From positions 3,534,001-3,598,000 of the forward strand of contig NZ_CP150302.1 of assembly GCF_038051945.1 (NCBI RefSeq): a DNA stretch of 64,000 nucleotides, given 5' to 3'. The position numbers and the translations under genes are program-made. The notes under the pieces were generated by a model. It did no database searches. It was given only the letters and a program-made list of their open reading frames with translations, and was not told the origin of the DNA. Shown piece by piece: positions 1 through 9,145 of this stretch. This stretch comes from Paenibacillus sp. FSL H3-0469. Lineage in GTDB: Bacteria > Bacillota > Bacilli > Paenibacillales > Paenibacillaceae. Position 1 is the stretch's first letter. Each line of letters opens with the position of its first letter.

Positions 1-137
1 CCGCCAATGCCGGATACCGCAAAAATTTGCATACCCTCCCCAGGCGTTTCCAGCCAATCGGACAATGCCCGGATTTCCCGGGTACCGCCAACAATCCGCT
101 GAGAATGTGAACTGGGCCCCGCTGAAGGATTATTCAT
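1..137 (-). CDS. Probable STAND/NB-ARC-type ATPase, N-terminal fragment (cut by window edge)
   Basis: Reading the minus strand from an ATG at 137 gives 45 codons open to the window edge. The peptide starts MNNPSAGPS and its last visible residues are IFAVSGIGG. This resembles the lead-in to a P-loop (GIGGIGKTTL) as found in NB-ARC/STAND ATPases with C-terminal repeats, preceded by a typical RIVGGTREIRAL segment. The P-loop lysine itself lies outside the window. The ribosome binding site is weak (GGAAAG, 13 nt upstream). The role is unknown: STAND proteins include transcription regulators and phage-defence sensors. The family assignment is inferred from a short segment. Confidence 0.5.
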   Translation of the reverse strand, partial: MNNPSAGPSSHSQRIVGGTREIRALSDWLETPGEGMQIFAVSGIG

Positions 138-251
138 TACTGCACGCTACTTTCCGTTTGAATTAAATTTGAAACATAATCGGAACAATCTATGAATTTA
201 AATATACTATAATTTGATCTAATCAGCAGCGCTATGAAAGGGGAAAAAGAA

Positions 252-3200
252 GTGAGAATACATAAATCAAAGATAGCCGCCTTGCTTGTGGGCGTGATGC
301 TTATCGGACAGCCGGGGCTGTGTACATCGCCCGTTTTTTCGGCTGGAACCGTTGCAGACGGTATGAATGTAGTTGCGGACAGCCTACAAGCTATACCGCC
401 GGTGATAGAAGGCTGGGTAGAATTATCCGCCCCGGAGCATCTGGTCTATATCGATCAGCACCAGGAGCAATATGTAGACAAGAATCTGCGGCTGCTCCAG
501 GACATCGACCTGTCCGGCGTGTCCTGGATTCCTTTTGGCGGTAATGAGTATGCTCCATTTAGCGGAGTTTTTGACGGGCAAGGGCACTCTGTAAAAGGGG
601 TCACCATCGACGGCTACACGCGCGTCTACGCCGGTTTCTTCGGCGAAGCCAACGGCAGCATACGCAACCTTAGTCTGGAGTTGAATATCAGGGGCGGCTC
701 CATTACAGGGGGAGTAGCAGGACTTCTGTCCGGGGGAAGCATCGAGAGAGCCTATACGAAAGGCAGTGTAACCAGTATTCTTCCCCGCAATCCGAATCAG
801 GTTATTTCTGCCGGCGGAATTACAGGGATACTGGAGCGGGCAACCATTGAGCGAAGCTCCTCGGATGCCACTGTCACCGTCGGCCCGGGAGCCAACAGGT
901 ACAGCGGCGGGATTGCCGGACATCTTGTCGCTTCCTCCATCATTGACTCCTATTCCAGCGGTCCGGTCCGCAACACAGAGTATGACGGAAGTAGTTTTCT
1001 GTTCACCGCCGGAGTTAGCGCCTATTTAATCGGCTTTCCAGAAGATAGAAACACTATAAAACATACTTATTCCCGTGGGATCATAGCTTCTGATTATCCC
1101 GGAACTACTTATACAGGCAGAGCGGGCATTGCAGCTTATGTGACACGGACAGATGTATCTAGTTCTTACTTCGATACGAATACTACCGGGATGACTGTCG
1201 GGATAGAAAGTTTCTATGAATCGGATATCCGAGAGGCTACCGCAAAAACAACCGCCGAGATGAAGCTGCAAACGACTTACATGGGCTGGGATTTCGGGCA
1301 TATCTGGAATATGAACTCAAAGGTAAACGATGGATACCCTTACTTCCGCCCCGAAGTCTTAACAGAGACGCTCCCTTATGCCGTGCATAATAAGCCTTAT
1401 TCCTATGCGCTTGCCGGTTATGACGGCGCACATGCCGGGCTGACCTGGAGCGCTTCAGGGCTTCCCGAGGGCATGAGTTTGAGCGCTTCAGGCGAAATGC
1501 AGGGTACCCCGACAGCCGGTTTTTCGGACAATCGCACCTACACTGTTAAAATAACGGCGATGGATGCCGGCGGGGCAACGGCTGTACGCTCGCTCCAGCT
1601 TGAGGTAAAAAGACCAGCACTGGAGCTGAATGTAGCGCTCCAGCCAGGTACTGCGATCGGCACGACAGCCATTGAGGTGGTACCGCAGGAGGCTGGCAGC
1701 TCCTTTGCATATATGCTGAACCGGGCGGAAAATGATCCTCCTCTGTTGGACAGCTCCCTCCCGGAAGGTGCGGCCCCATATATCCCCGGCTCCGATCTTT
1801 CTGGTGTACAGCCGGGAATGACTGTAGATTTGTATGAGATAAACGGACAAGGACACATTCTAGCCTGGCAGCGTTTAGTGCTGGAGACTGCGCATATTCG
1901 GCAGGAGATCCCGGTTAGCAGCATCACGCTTGAGCCGTCATCCCTTCTTCTGACAGCCGGCGGAGCGCCGGTAAAGCTTACTCCAATTCTGAAGCCGGAC
2001 TCCGCCACCCATAAAGAGGTGACCTGGAGATCCACTGATCCTGCAGTAGCGGAGGTAGACGAACTTAGCGGTGAAATACATCCCCTGAGTCCCGGTCAAG
2101 CAGTTATTGTCGCCACCGCATCAAACGGTCTGACGGCTGAGGCATCTCTCACCGTCGAATCTGCAACAGGCAGCGTGACAGGCTCAGTGTACAACTCTGA
2201 ACTTGACCCGATCGCAGGCGCCTCGGTATCGCTTGACGGCACCCTCAAACAGACCGATTTGCAAGGTCATTTCAGACTGGATCATATTGCGGTTGGCACA
2301 CACATGTTAATGATAGAAGCAGCGGGTTATCACACTTTCACACAGAGCATCGAGATTGTGGAAGGGCAAACAGCAGATACAGGAAGGATTATGCTCACTT
2401 CAAGCAAGACGCCTGAGCCGGAACCTTCGCCAACGCCGTCGCCGACACCATCAGCGACACCGGCAACAACACCATCAACGACAGCGACACCGACAACAAC
2501 ACCGTCACCGACACCGTCACCGACACCAACACCAACACCAACAGCGACACCAACAGCGACAGCGACACCGACAGCAACACCAACAGCGACAGCGACACCG
2601 TCACCGACAGCAACACCAACACCGTCACAGACAGCAACACCAACACCAACACCAACACCAACACCAACACCAACACCAACACCAACACCGTCACCGTCAC
2701 CGTCACCGACAGCATCATCGTCGCCGACACCGACGTCATCGCCGGAACCAACTCCGGACTTTGGTTCGGCTCCGGCTAGCCCCGCAGCCACAGTTGACCC
2801 GGCTAAGGTTCTGCTGACCATCAACGGCCAAGGCGTTCTGGTCACGATGTCGCGGGAGATAACCCAAGGCGGGCAGTCGGCGATCCGCTTGAAGCCGGAT
2901 GCTGCGATATTGGCTCAAGCACTCGCTGCTCAAAATGAAGTTCGTATCGAATTCCAGACGAACAGCTATTCTGCAGTATTTCTTGACCTCCCGGCAGAAG
3001 CAGTGCTCAACAGGCTGAAGCTGGCCTCAGCTGCAAGTGTGCCTGCGAACCATTTGGGATCTTCTGCTGCTGCCAAAGAAGGATCCGGCACCGGTCCAGA
3101 TGACCCAGCCATCACTTTTGCAGTAAACGGAGCCGAGCATGGGTTGCCTCTGCGCCGGCTCAACGGTCTTATGCCTGCGCTGGATTCCGGCTCCATCGTG

Positions 3201-4091
3201 ACCCTGGGCATCTCTTGGCTTACTGCGGCTGAGGAGGAAGCACTAAGCGCCGTCCTTGCGAACCAGGGAGCGGAGCTGACCGGAAGCCCTGTCGCTTTCT
3301 CAATGGAGAGAAACGGGAAGCCTGTAGAGAGTCTAAACAACAGATCCACAAATATGTATTTGAATAAGTCGCTGCCGCTTCCCTCCCCCGCTGACCCGCT
3401 TCCAGCTGCGGTTGTCAGGGTAGATCAAAACAGCAGTGTCCATTTTGTACCTGCGCTGTTTGGCGCAACTGCGGGTGAAGCGATCATTCATTCACCGCAT
3501 AACGGCTTGTTTGCGGCAATTGCAACCCGTCGCTCCTTCGCTGATACCGCCGGGCACTGGGCCGAGGAAGATATTCAGCTTTTGGCTAACAAGTGGATTA
3601 TGCAAGGCGTAAGCCGGGCCACATTCTCACCGGATACCGTCTTGACTCGTGCGGAGCTCACTGCGCTGCTGGTGCGTGCCCTGGGATTGATGGAGTCCGG
3701 GGCGGTCCACTCTTTTGCAGATGTCCCTTCCGGTGCCTGGTATGCTGCGGCTGTTGAAACAGCCCTGGAGGCAGGACTCATGACGGGATATGAGGACGGT
3801 ACATTCCGGCCAAATGCCAGGTTAACGCACGAGCAGTTAGCCGCTGTGATCGCCCGTGCCTTGAACATCGCCGGAAAGATCCCGCAGATAACCGGACTCA
3901 CTCCAGAAACATTGGCCGGCACAACCGGCCTCGCTCCTTGGGCGGCACAGCCTGTATCGATGCTGCTGGAGGCGGGTCTCCTGAAGTATTCCGAAGCCGT
4001 GGACTTTTCATCTAAAGCTCCGGTCACCCGTGCTGAGAGTGCGGTTATGTTGACGCGGATGCTGAAGTATTTGAAATTTATAGATCGTTAG
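252..4091 (+). CDS. SLH-domain cell-surface protein with GLUG, Ig-like and Pro/Thr-rich regions
   Basis: About 1279 residues, probably secreted and bound to secondary cell-wall polymer. An in-frame ATG lies at 234, but GTG 252 is preceded by AAAGGGGA at 237-244 and starts [14 protein letters not shown], a normal signal peptide, so 252 is chosen. Domains in order: signal peptide (1-30); GLUG-type repeats with GGITG/GGIAG motifs (about 130-260); a putative-Ig (He_PIG) domain (about 370-450); a bacterial Ig-like group 2 domain ([10 protein letters not shown], about 555-635); a carboxypeptidase-regulatory-like domain (GSVTGSVYN, about 640-715); a Pro/Thr linker (about 720-840); an unassigned region; three SLH domains (about 1095-1279), the third degenerate. 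Adhesion or envelope anchoring is likely; the ligand is unknown. An AT-rich stretch with TATAAT near 210-215 may be its promoter, but I see no convincing -35. Confidence 0.88.
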   Translation: MRIHKSKIAALLVGVMLIGQPGLCTSPVFSAGTVADGMNVVADSLQAIPPVIEGWVELSAPEHLVYIDQHQEQYVDKNLRLLQDIDLSGVSWIPFGGNEYAPFSGVFDGQGHSVKGVTIDGYTRVYAGFFGEANGSIRNLSLELNIRGGSITGGVAGLLSGGSIERAYTKGSVTSILPRNPNQVISAGGITGILERATIERSSSDATVTVGPGANRYSGGIAGHLVASSIIDSYSSGPVRNTEYDGSSFLFTAGVSAYLIGFPEDRNTIKHTYSRGIIASDYPGTTYTGRAGIAAYVTRTDVSSSYFDTNTTGMTVGIESFYESDIREATAKTTAEMKLQTTYMGWDFGHIWNMNSKVNDGYPYFRPEVLTETLPYAVHNKPYSYALAGYDGAHAGLTWSASGLPEGMSLSASGEMQGTPTAGFSDNRTYTVKITAMDAGGATAVRSLQLEVKRPALELNVALQPGTAIGTTAIEVVPQEAGSSFAYMLNRAENDPPLLDSSLPEGAAPYIPGSDLSGVQPGMTVDLYEINGQGHILAWQRLVLETAHIRQEIPVSSITLEPSSLLLTAGGAPVKLTPILKPDSATHKEVTWRSTDPAVAEVDELSGEIHPLSPGQAVIVATASNGLTAEASLTVESATGSVTGSVYNSELDPIAGASVSLDGTLKQTDLQGHFRLDHIAVGTHMLMIEAAGYHTFTQSIEIVEGQTADTGRIMLTSSKTPEPEPSPTPSPTPSATPATTPSTTATPTTTPSPTPSPTPTPTPTATPTATATPTATPTATATPSPTATPTPSQTATPTPTPTPTPTPTPTPTPSPSPSPTASSSPTPTSSPEPTPDFGSAPASPAATVDPAKVLLTINGQGVLVTMSREITQGGQSAIRLKPDAAILAQALAAQNEVRIEFQTNSYSAVFLDLPAEAVLNRLKLASAASVPANHLGSSAAAKEGSGTGPDDPAITFAVNGAEHGLPLRRLNGLMPALDSGSIVTLGISWLTAAEEEALSAVLANQGAELTGSPVAFSMERNGKPVESLNNRSTNMYLNKSLPLPSPADPLPAAVVRVDQNSSVHFVPALFGATAGEAIIHSPHNGLFAAIATRRSFADTAGHWAEEDIQLLANKWIMQGVSRATFSPDTVLTRAELTALLVRALGLMESGAVHSFADVPSGAWYAAAVETALEAGLMTGYEDGTFRPNARLTHEQLAAVIARALNIAGKIPQITGLTPETLAGTTGLAPWAAQPVSMLLEAGLLKYSEAVDFSSKAPVTRAESAVMLTRMLKYLKFIDR
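2410..2752 (+). repeat. Hexanucleotide-rich Pro/Thr linker repeat
   Basis: A low-complexity stretch built from ACACCA, ACACCG and GCGACA hexamers encodes alternating Pro-Thr-Ala/Ser. The purest run, (ACACCA)n, is near 2636-2688. Because the unit is six bases, slippage changes linker length without breaking the frame. It separates the Ig-like half from the SLH half. Confidence 0.85.
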
Positions 4092-4170
4092 GGGCGAATC
4101 CGGCTACATTTCCTTCATTGAAAACGGAATAACTGCAAGTTCATAAAAGACAAATGGCCTATAGATATGC

Positions 4171-4209
4171 AAAAAGCACAGAGTTTAAACAGACTCTGTG
4201 CTTCTTTTT
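4171..4209. terminator. Bidirectional terminator between SLH gene and purA paralogue
   Basis: Stem AAGCACAGAGT (4174-4184) pairs with ACTCTGTGCTT (4193-4203). A T-tract follows on the plus strand (4202-4209) and A5 precedes it (4171-4175), giving a U-tract on the minus strand. It can end both convergent genes. Confidence 0.85.
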
Positions 4210-4256
4210 ATAGCGGCCGATCCTTAAATTGGCATCCAATTGCTAATTAGAATGTT

Positions 4257-5549
4257 TTATATGTTCCTCACTATTAACTGTTCACGTCTTGGCCCTACAG
4301 AAACGTACGTGATTTTCACATTAATTGCTGATTCAATAAACTCAACATAATGCTTCGCGGCATCTGGCAGGTCATCATAAGATCTTGCATTAGATGTATC
4401 ACATCTCCAACCTTGAAAATGCTGCAGAATCGGCTTTGCTTTATCTAACTTAGCACTCACTGGAAATTGGTCAGTTATTGTTCCATCTTCTAGTTCATAA
4501 CCTGTACAGACTGGGATGGTTTCCAAATATCCGAGTACGTCCAGATTCGTTAATGCGACTTCGGTTGCACCTTGTACCATACAGCCGTAACGGGTTGCGA
4601 CAGCGTCGAACCAACCGACACGACGAGGGCGGCCAGTGGTTGCGCCATACTCCCCCGCATCCCCCCCGAGCTGTCTTAATTCATCTGCCGCCACTCCATC
4701 TAATTCGGATACAAAGGGACCCGTGCCAACGCAGCTTGAATACGATTTTACTACTGCCAATACCCTCGTAATCGCAGATGGAGGCAACCCAGCACCTACT
4801 GGAGCAAAACCTGCAAGTGTTGAAGAAGATGTAGAAAAAGGATAAATGCCGTGGTCAGGATCTCGAAGTGCCCCCAGTTGACCTTCTAACAGTATGGAAT
4901 CACCATTTTCGCAGGCTTCGTGGAGCATTGAAGTGGTGTTGCAAACAAATGGCCGAAGTTTTTCTCCTTGGCTTACTAATTCCGGCATCAACTCTTCGGG
5001 TTGAACCGGTTGTCGCCCGTACATATGCACTAGCAGCACATTTTTAGTCTCCAGCGATTGTTGTAAGCGTGAAAAGAGCCGCTCCTCATTGTACAAGTCT
5101 GACACTTGAATTCCAAGCTTTGCGTATTTATCAGCGTAAAAGGGTGCGATTCCGCGTTTTGTCGACCCAAAACTGCGTGAACCTAGCCGCTCCTCTTCCA
5201 GTTCATCAAATAGACGATGGATTGGAAGAACGATTTGGGCTCGATCTGACACACGTAAACAAGGTTCTGGCACACCCCGGGCAAGCAGTTCTTCCCTTTC
5301 CCTCATAAAAGACTCTACATCAAGCGCTACTCCAGGGCCAATTACATTCGTGACGTTTGGATAGAAAACCCCCGAAGGCAGCATGTGTAACGCAAATTTT
5401 CCGTAATCGTTGATAATCGTATGCCCCGCATTGCTTCCACCTTGATAACGGACCACATAAGATGATTTTGCGGAAAGCACATCCGTCATTTTGCCCTTTC
5501 CTTCATCTCCCCAATTCGCTCCTACAATTGCTGTAACCGTCAAATTCAT
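4257..5549 (-). CDS. purA: Adenylosuccinate synthetase-like protein (divergent PurA paralogue)
   Basis: A 430-residue PurA-family enzyme. The canonical reaction is IMP + L-aspartate + GTP to adenylosuccinate in purine synthesis. ATG 5549 is chosen because GGAGG precedes it and MNLTVTAIVG matches the family N-terminus; a longer frame to 5606 has no family match. Visible motifs: WGDEGKGK (13-20; catalytic Asp15), NAGHT (40-44; catalytic His43), GATTGRPRRVGWFDAV. Two normally strict IMP-pocket motifs differ: GTT-x-RGIGPAY is GSTKRGIAPFY, and EGAQGTLLDIDHG is EGQLGALRDPDHG, so the IMP-contacting Gln position is Leu. It is transcribed divergently from a LysR gene, unlike the usual housekeeping purA. 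A changed substrate, or a duplicate under special control, is inferred. Family membership is secure; exact substrate is not. Confidence 0.85.
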   Translation of the reverse strand: MNLTVTAIVGANWGDEGKGKMTDVLSAKSSYVVRYQGGSNAGHTIINDYGKFALHMLPSGVFYPNVTNVIGPGVALDVESFMREREELLARGVPEPCLRVSDRAQIVLPIHRLFDELEEERLGSRSFGSTKRGIAPFYADKYAKLGIQVSDLYNEERLFSRLQQSLETKNVLLVHMYGRQPVQPEELMPELVSQGEKLRPFVCNTTSMLHEACENGDSILLEGQLGALRDPDHGIYPFSTSSSTLAGFAPVGAGLPPSAITRVLAVVKSYSSCVGTGPFVSELDGVAADELRQLGGDAGEYGATTGRPRRVGWFDAVATRYGCMVQGATEVALTNLDVLGYLETIPVCTGYELEDGTITDQFPVSAKLDKAKPILQHFQGWRCDTSNARSYDDLPDAAKHYVEFIESAINVKITYVSVGPRREQLIVRNI

Positions 5550-5583
5550 TCGCCTCCACCGCTTGTAATCCCTTACAGCGGTT

Positions 5584-5613
5584 ATTATAATTTGAAAGAC
5601 AGGCATTAGTAAA
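5584..5613 (-). promoter_or_regulatory. SigA-type promoter for the purA paralogue
   Basis: On the minus strand TTTACT (5613-5608), 18-bp spacer, TATAAT (5589-5584). The -10 is perfect and the -35 matches four of six. Confidence 0.6.
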
Positions 5614-5634
5614 ATTGAATTTAATAATGACTAA
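5606..5634. promoter_or_regulatory. Candidate LysR operator in the divergent purA-lysR spacer
   Basis: An inverted repeat, TTAGT (5606-5610) and ACTAA (5630-5634), lies in the 105-bp divergent spacer and overlaps the purA -35. Position and AT-rich dyad fit a LysR-type binding site; the assignment is inferred. Confidence 0.4.
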
Positions 5635-5654
5635 CATAAATTGAGGTAATGACT

Positions 5655-6533
5655 ATGGAATTCAATATGGAATGGTATCGCGTTTTTTATTGGACAGCAA
5701 AATTAGGGAGTTTGACCAAGGCTGCAGAGAAACTCCATATCACCCAGCCTGCGGTCAGCCATACACTTAAACAGCTAGAAAGGGGCCTCGGCGGGCAACT
5801 GTTTTTCCGTACGACAAAAGGGGTTACGCTAACCGCTGAAGGTGAAGTACTCTTTAATTTTGTGGAGCAAGCCATGCATTTTATCGAAATTGGTGAGAAG
5901 AAAATTGCGGAGATGCAAGAGTTGTCTTATGGGGAAATTAACATCGGAGCAAGTGATACGCTATGCAAGCATTTTCTGTTGCCGCACCTTGAACAATTCC
6001 ACAAACAATATCCAGAAGTCAGGATCCGCGTCACTAATCGGACAACACCTGAGACCCTCACACTTTTGAAGGAAGGTAAAATTGACTTCGGAGTTGTGAA
6101 CTTGCCTGTGTTTGATGCTAAGATCGATTTCCGTACCAGTTCAACACAGCAGGATTGCCTTGTTGGTAATCAAGAGTATGCGGCTTTAGCAGACAAACCA
6201 TTACCTTTGGAGGAACTTCATCGTTACCCTTTGTTACTGCTTGAACCAGGAGGAAGCACGAGAAATTTTCTGGATGAGTATGCTGCATCTAACGGGATTA
6301 CGTTAAGTCCTGAGTTTGAATTGGGAAGCCTAGATCTCCTTATCCAATTTGCCCAAAGCGGGTTTGGCCTTACCTTTATCATGCGGGAATACGTTACTAA
6401 GGAATTAAATGATGGTAAGCTAATTGAAATTCCTCTAACGCCTCCAATTCCTGAACGCCATGTCGGGATTGCGACACTTAAAAATGTCCCACTTTCTGCT
6501 GCTTCGCGACGATTCCTTGAATTTTTGCCATGA
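5655..6533 (+). CDS. LysR-family transcriptional regulator
   Basis: A 292-residue LysR-type regulator: winged HTH at about 1-60 (KLGSLTKAAEKLHITQPAVS motif) and a periplasmic-binding-like effector domain at about 90-290. ATG 5649 and ATG 5655 are in frame. GAGGT at 5643-5647 is properly spaced only for 5655, so that start is used. It is divergent from the purA paralogue, the usual arrangement in which a LysR protein controls its neighbour in response to a pathway ligand. The effector is unknown; a purine intermediate is a guess. Confidence 0.9.
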   Translation: MEFNMEWYRVFYWTAKLGSLTKAAEKLHITQPAVSHTLKQLERGLGGQLFFRTTKGVTLTAEGEVLFNFVEQAMHFIEIGEKKIAEMQELSYGEINIGASDTLCKHFLLPHLEQFHKQYPEVRIRVTNRTTPETLTLLKEGKIDFGVVNLPVFDAKIDFRTSSTQQDCLVGNQEYAALADKPLPLEELHRYPLLLLEPGGSTRNFLDEYAASNGITLSPEFELGSLDLLIQFAQSGFGLTFIMREYVTKELNDGKLIEIPLTPPIPERHVGIATLKNVPLSAASRRFLEFLP

Positions 6534-6565
6534 AATTTAAACTGGGCTATTTATATCACAAGGTT

Positions 6566-6604
6566 TAAAAAGAGAGCAGCCTGAAAGAATATTCAGGCTG
6601 CTCT
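6566..6604. terminator. Terminator between lysR and glmS
   Basis: A 13-bp stem, AGAGCAGCCTGAA (6573-6585) with TTCAGGCTGCTCT (6592-6604). On the minus strand it is followed by TTTTT, so it chiefly serves glmS, and it may also end lysR. Confidence 0.8.
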
Positions 6605-6656
6605 TAATTGAGTTTTCTTGGATATTAATTTATACAGCTTTAGTTTCCCCTATCCC

Positions 6657-8489
6657 CTACTCCACAGTAACACTCTTCGCAAGGTTTCTTGGCTTATCCA
6701 CATCATGGCCCAGGGCCAGAGACGCATAGTAAGCAAGCAACTGCAGGGTAACTACAGACAGTGCAGCGGTCAGCAGCGGCAGGGTCTGAGGGATCACGAA
6801 TACCTGATCAACAGAGCGGAGCAGGTCGTCTTTGTGCTCTTCGTGAGTGATGGCCATGACATGGGCGCCACGGGCCTTCACTTCTTTGATGTTGCTGACG
6901 GTCTTCTCCAGCACGGATTCCAGAGTAGCCAGAGCGATGACAGGAACGCCTTCTTCGATCAAGGCTAAGGTACCATGCTTCAGTTCACCCGCAGCATAGG
7001 CTTCGGAGTGAATGTAGGAGATTTCTTTGAGCTTCAACGAGCCTTCCTGAGCTACAGCGTAATCTACGCCGCGGCCGATGAAGAACAGGTGCTTGTGCTC
7101 AGCGATTTGCTCAGCGTAAGCTTTGATCGCGTCTTTTTGACCGAGAATCACTTCTACTTGTTCCGGCAGAGACTGCATAGCAGCCAAAATCTTGGTCACT
7201 TCAGATTCAGACTGTGTGCCGCGTACTTCAGCCAGATACAGACCCAGCAAAGTGAATGCGATCAGCTGAGAAGTGTAAGCTTTGGTCGAGGCTACAGCGA
7301 TCTCTGGACCCGCCAGCGTAACCAGTACACTATCTGCTTCTCGGGCAATCGAGCTGCCTACTACGTTGGTGATCGCCAACACATGGGCTCCATTTGCTTG
7401 ACCTTCACGAAGAGCAGCCAGAGTATCAGCAGTTTCACCCGATTGGCTCACTACGATCACCAGTGTCTCCGGAGTTACGATTGGCGAACGGTAACGGTAT
7501 TCAGAAGCGATATCATTCTCTACAGGAATACGCACCAGGGACTCAATCAGGTTACGTCCAACCAGACCGGCATTATAAGCAGTCCCGCAAGCTACCACTT
7601 GGATATTGCGGATGTTCTTGATTTGTTCTTCTGTCAGGTTAAGCTCAGGCAGAATAACCTTGTTGCCTTCAGCGTTCATGCGGCCGCGCATCGTATCACG
7701 GTAAGCCTTAGGCTGCTCATGGATTTCTTTCAGCATGAAGTGCTCATAACCGCCCTTTTCTGCGGTAACGGCATCCCAATCGACAGTAATCATTTCCCGA
7801 GAAATAAAGTTGCCTTCAATCGTCATCAGTTCGACAGCATCCCGTGTCAATACAGCCATTTCGCCGTCGTTCAAAATATATACGTTGCGGGTATATTCCA
7901 GCAGTGCAGGAATATCGGACCCGATAAAGTTCTCGCCTTCTCCAAGACCGATAATCAGCGGACTGGCTTGACGTACAGCGACCAGCTTATCCGGTTCATA
8001 TTCAGTCAGTACACCCAGAGCAAACGCTCCGCGCATGTAAGAAATCGCCTGTTGTACAGCCTTAACAATATCTCCCTTATACTCACGGGCAATCAGATGG
8101 GAGATGACTTCTGTATCTGTCTCCGAGGTGAAGTGGCATCCTCCGGCAATCAGTTCTTCCTTGAGATCCAGATAATTCTCGACAATCCCGTTGTGTACTA
8201 CCGAGAATTTGTGAGTATTATCTGTGTGCGGATGAGAGTTCTCATCAGATGGCTTGCCGTGTGTTGCCCAGCGGGTGTGGCCGATTCCGGCACTGCCTGT
8301 CAGCGGAGTCGCGTCCAGACGAGATTCCAGGTTCGCCATACGTCCCTGTGCTTTTACCACCTGCAGACCATCCTTCGTGAACACAGCAATACCAGCGGAA
8401 TCATACCCGCGATACTCCAGCTTCTTCAGACCCTCTACCAAGATCCCCTGCGAATTCTGATTACCAATATATCCTACAATACCACACAT
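6657..8489 (-). CDS. glmS: Glutamine--fructose-6-phosphate aminotransferase (isomerizing)
   Basis: A 610-residue cytosolic enzyme making glucosamine-6-phosphate from fructose-6-phosphate and glutamine, the first step to UDP-GlcNAc for peptidoglycan and wall polymers. ATG 8489 follows GGAGG and gives MCGIVGYIG, so that after Met removal Cys2 is the N-terminal amidotransferase nucleophile. The glutaminase domain is about 1-240 (HTRWATHG motif). Two SIS sugar-isomerase domains follow (about 290-430 and 460-600; VSQSGETADTL, GRGVDYAVAQEGSLKLKE). It ends DKPRNLAKSVTVE, typical of the family. Expression is controlled by the upstream glmS ribozyme (8720-8928). Confidence 0.98.
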   Translation of the reverse strand: MCGIVGYIGNQNSQGILVEGLKKLEYRGYDSAGIAVFTKDGLQVVKAQGRMANLESRLDATPLTGSAGIGHTRWATHGKPSDENSHPHTDNTHKFSVVHNGIVENYLDLKEELIAGGCHFTSETDTEVISHLIAREYKGDIVKAVQQAISYMRGAFALGVLTEYEPDKLVAVRQASPLIIGLGEGENFIGSDIPALLEYTRNVYILNDGEMAVLTRDAVELMTIEGNFISREMITVDWDAVTAEKGGYEHFMLKEIHEQPKAYRDTMRGRMNAEGNKVILPELNLTEEQIKNIRNIQVVACGTAYNAGLVGRNLIESLVRIPVENDIASEYRYRSPIVTPETLVIVVSQSGETADTLAALREGQANGAHVLAITNVVGSSIAREADSVLVTLAGPEIAVASTKAYTSQLIAFTLLGLYLAEVRGTQSESEVTKILAAMQSLPEQVEVILGQKDAIKAYAEQIAEHKHLFFIGRGVDYAVAQEGSLKLKEISYIHSEAYAAGELKHGTLALIEEGVPVIALATLESVLEKTVSNIKEVKARGAHVMAITHEEHKDDLLRSVDQVFVIPQTLPLLTAALSVVTLQLLAYYASLALGHDVDKPRNLAKSVTVE

Positions 8490-8719
8490 TATATTTTCCT
8501 CCGTCCAATTTATCGTAATTAGGGGCGCATGAGGAAAGAAACGTGCCGTGCGGCATGTTTTGAAGAAAAGCAAATATGATGTTGTCCATTACACTCAACA
8601 TGATAACCTGTCAATTACATCGTTAGTCACGATTATGCACAGTCTTCTCCTCTGCCGTGGCAGAACCATCTGCGTTCCTGCAAATGCGCATACCCATGAT
8701 TTGTACATCTTCAATTGGC

Positions 8720-8928
8720 ACCCACAGAAGCGTTGTGTGCAAGGTCGCCCTCGCATTTTCCGCTTCCATTTACGGCTCTGGTGCATCACCGGGAGGTCCC
8801 CGCCGAACATTTCGAACACCTCCACCTCGTCAGCTTACATCTGCCGTGATCCGTTCAGACCGTCCTGCACTGTCGGCGCAGCTACCGGTCCTCCCTTCTC
8901 TCCCGCGCAAGATCAAGCTCTGGCGCTT
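8720..8928 (-). ncRNA. glmS ribozyme (glucosamine-6-phosphate-responsive self-cleaving riboswitch)
   Basis: On the minus strand AGCGCC (8927-8922) marks the cleavage site, followed by the conserved core AGCTGACGAGGTGGAGG, then TTCGGCGG, CCTCCCGG and AGAGCCGTAA in the order found in the B. subtilis ribozyme. A P3-like stem GAAGCG/CGCTTC encloses a P4-like stem TGCGAGG/CCTTGCA near 8721-8765. Known family behaviour: GlcN6P acts as cofactor for cleavage and the cut mRNA is degraded, giving feedback on glmS. About 230 nt separate the core from the glmS start, longer than in B. subtilis. The boundary at 8720 is approximate. Confidence 0.93.
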
Positions 8929-8981
8929 GTGTTGCAATAACCTTACGATCCCCGCTTTCCTTCTGGAATGACACTCAGTCT

Positions 8982-9010
8982 ATTATATGCATCTCATACT
9001 GTTTTTGCAA
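8982..9010 (-). promoter_or_regulatory. SigA promoter for glmS
   Basis: On the minus strand TTGCAA (9010-9005), 17-bp spacer, TATAAT (8987-8982). Transcription would start near 8975, about 50 nt before the ribozyme cleavage site. Confidence 0.75.
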
Positions 9011-9082
9011 CGATGTGCCGAAGAAAACCTTTTTCATCCATTTCACACTTTTTCCAAACAGCCATGACCTCATTAATAATTC

Positions 9083-9119
9083 AGCCGGTGAACGAATCGG
9101 ATTGATCCATCCACCGGCT
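9083..9119 (-). terminator. Hairpin downstream of glmM, weak terminator candidate
   Basis: AGCCGGTG (9083-9090) pairs with CACCGGCT (9112-9119), between the glmM stop and the glmS promoter. No long U-tract follows on the minus strand, so termination may be partial, allowing some glmM-glmS read-through. Confidence 0.4.
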
Positions 9120-9145
9120 ACCGTTCCTGCTATTTCAGTGAGTGA

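Noticed and set aside
2330..2845. Long open frames on both strands over the Pro/Thr repeat, and possible CRISPR-like periodicity
   Set aside because: The repeat has a six-base period without spacers, and its skewed composition keeps all frames open. Only the SLH gene frame has domains on both sides.
6975..8522. A 515-codon plus-strand frame antisense to glmS
   Set aside because: It is a shadow of the glmS codon bias, with no family resemblance and no ribosome binding site.
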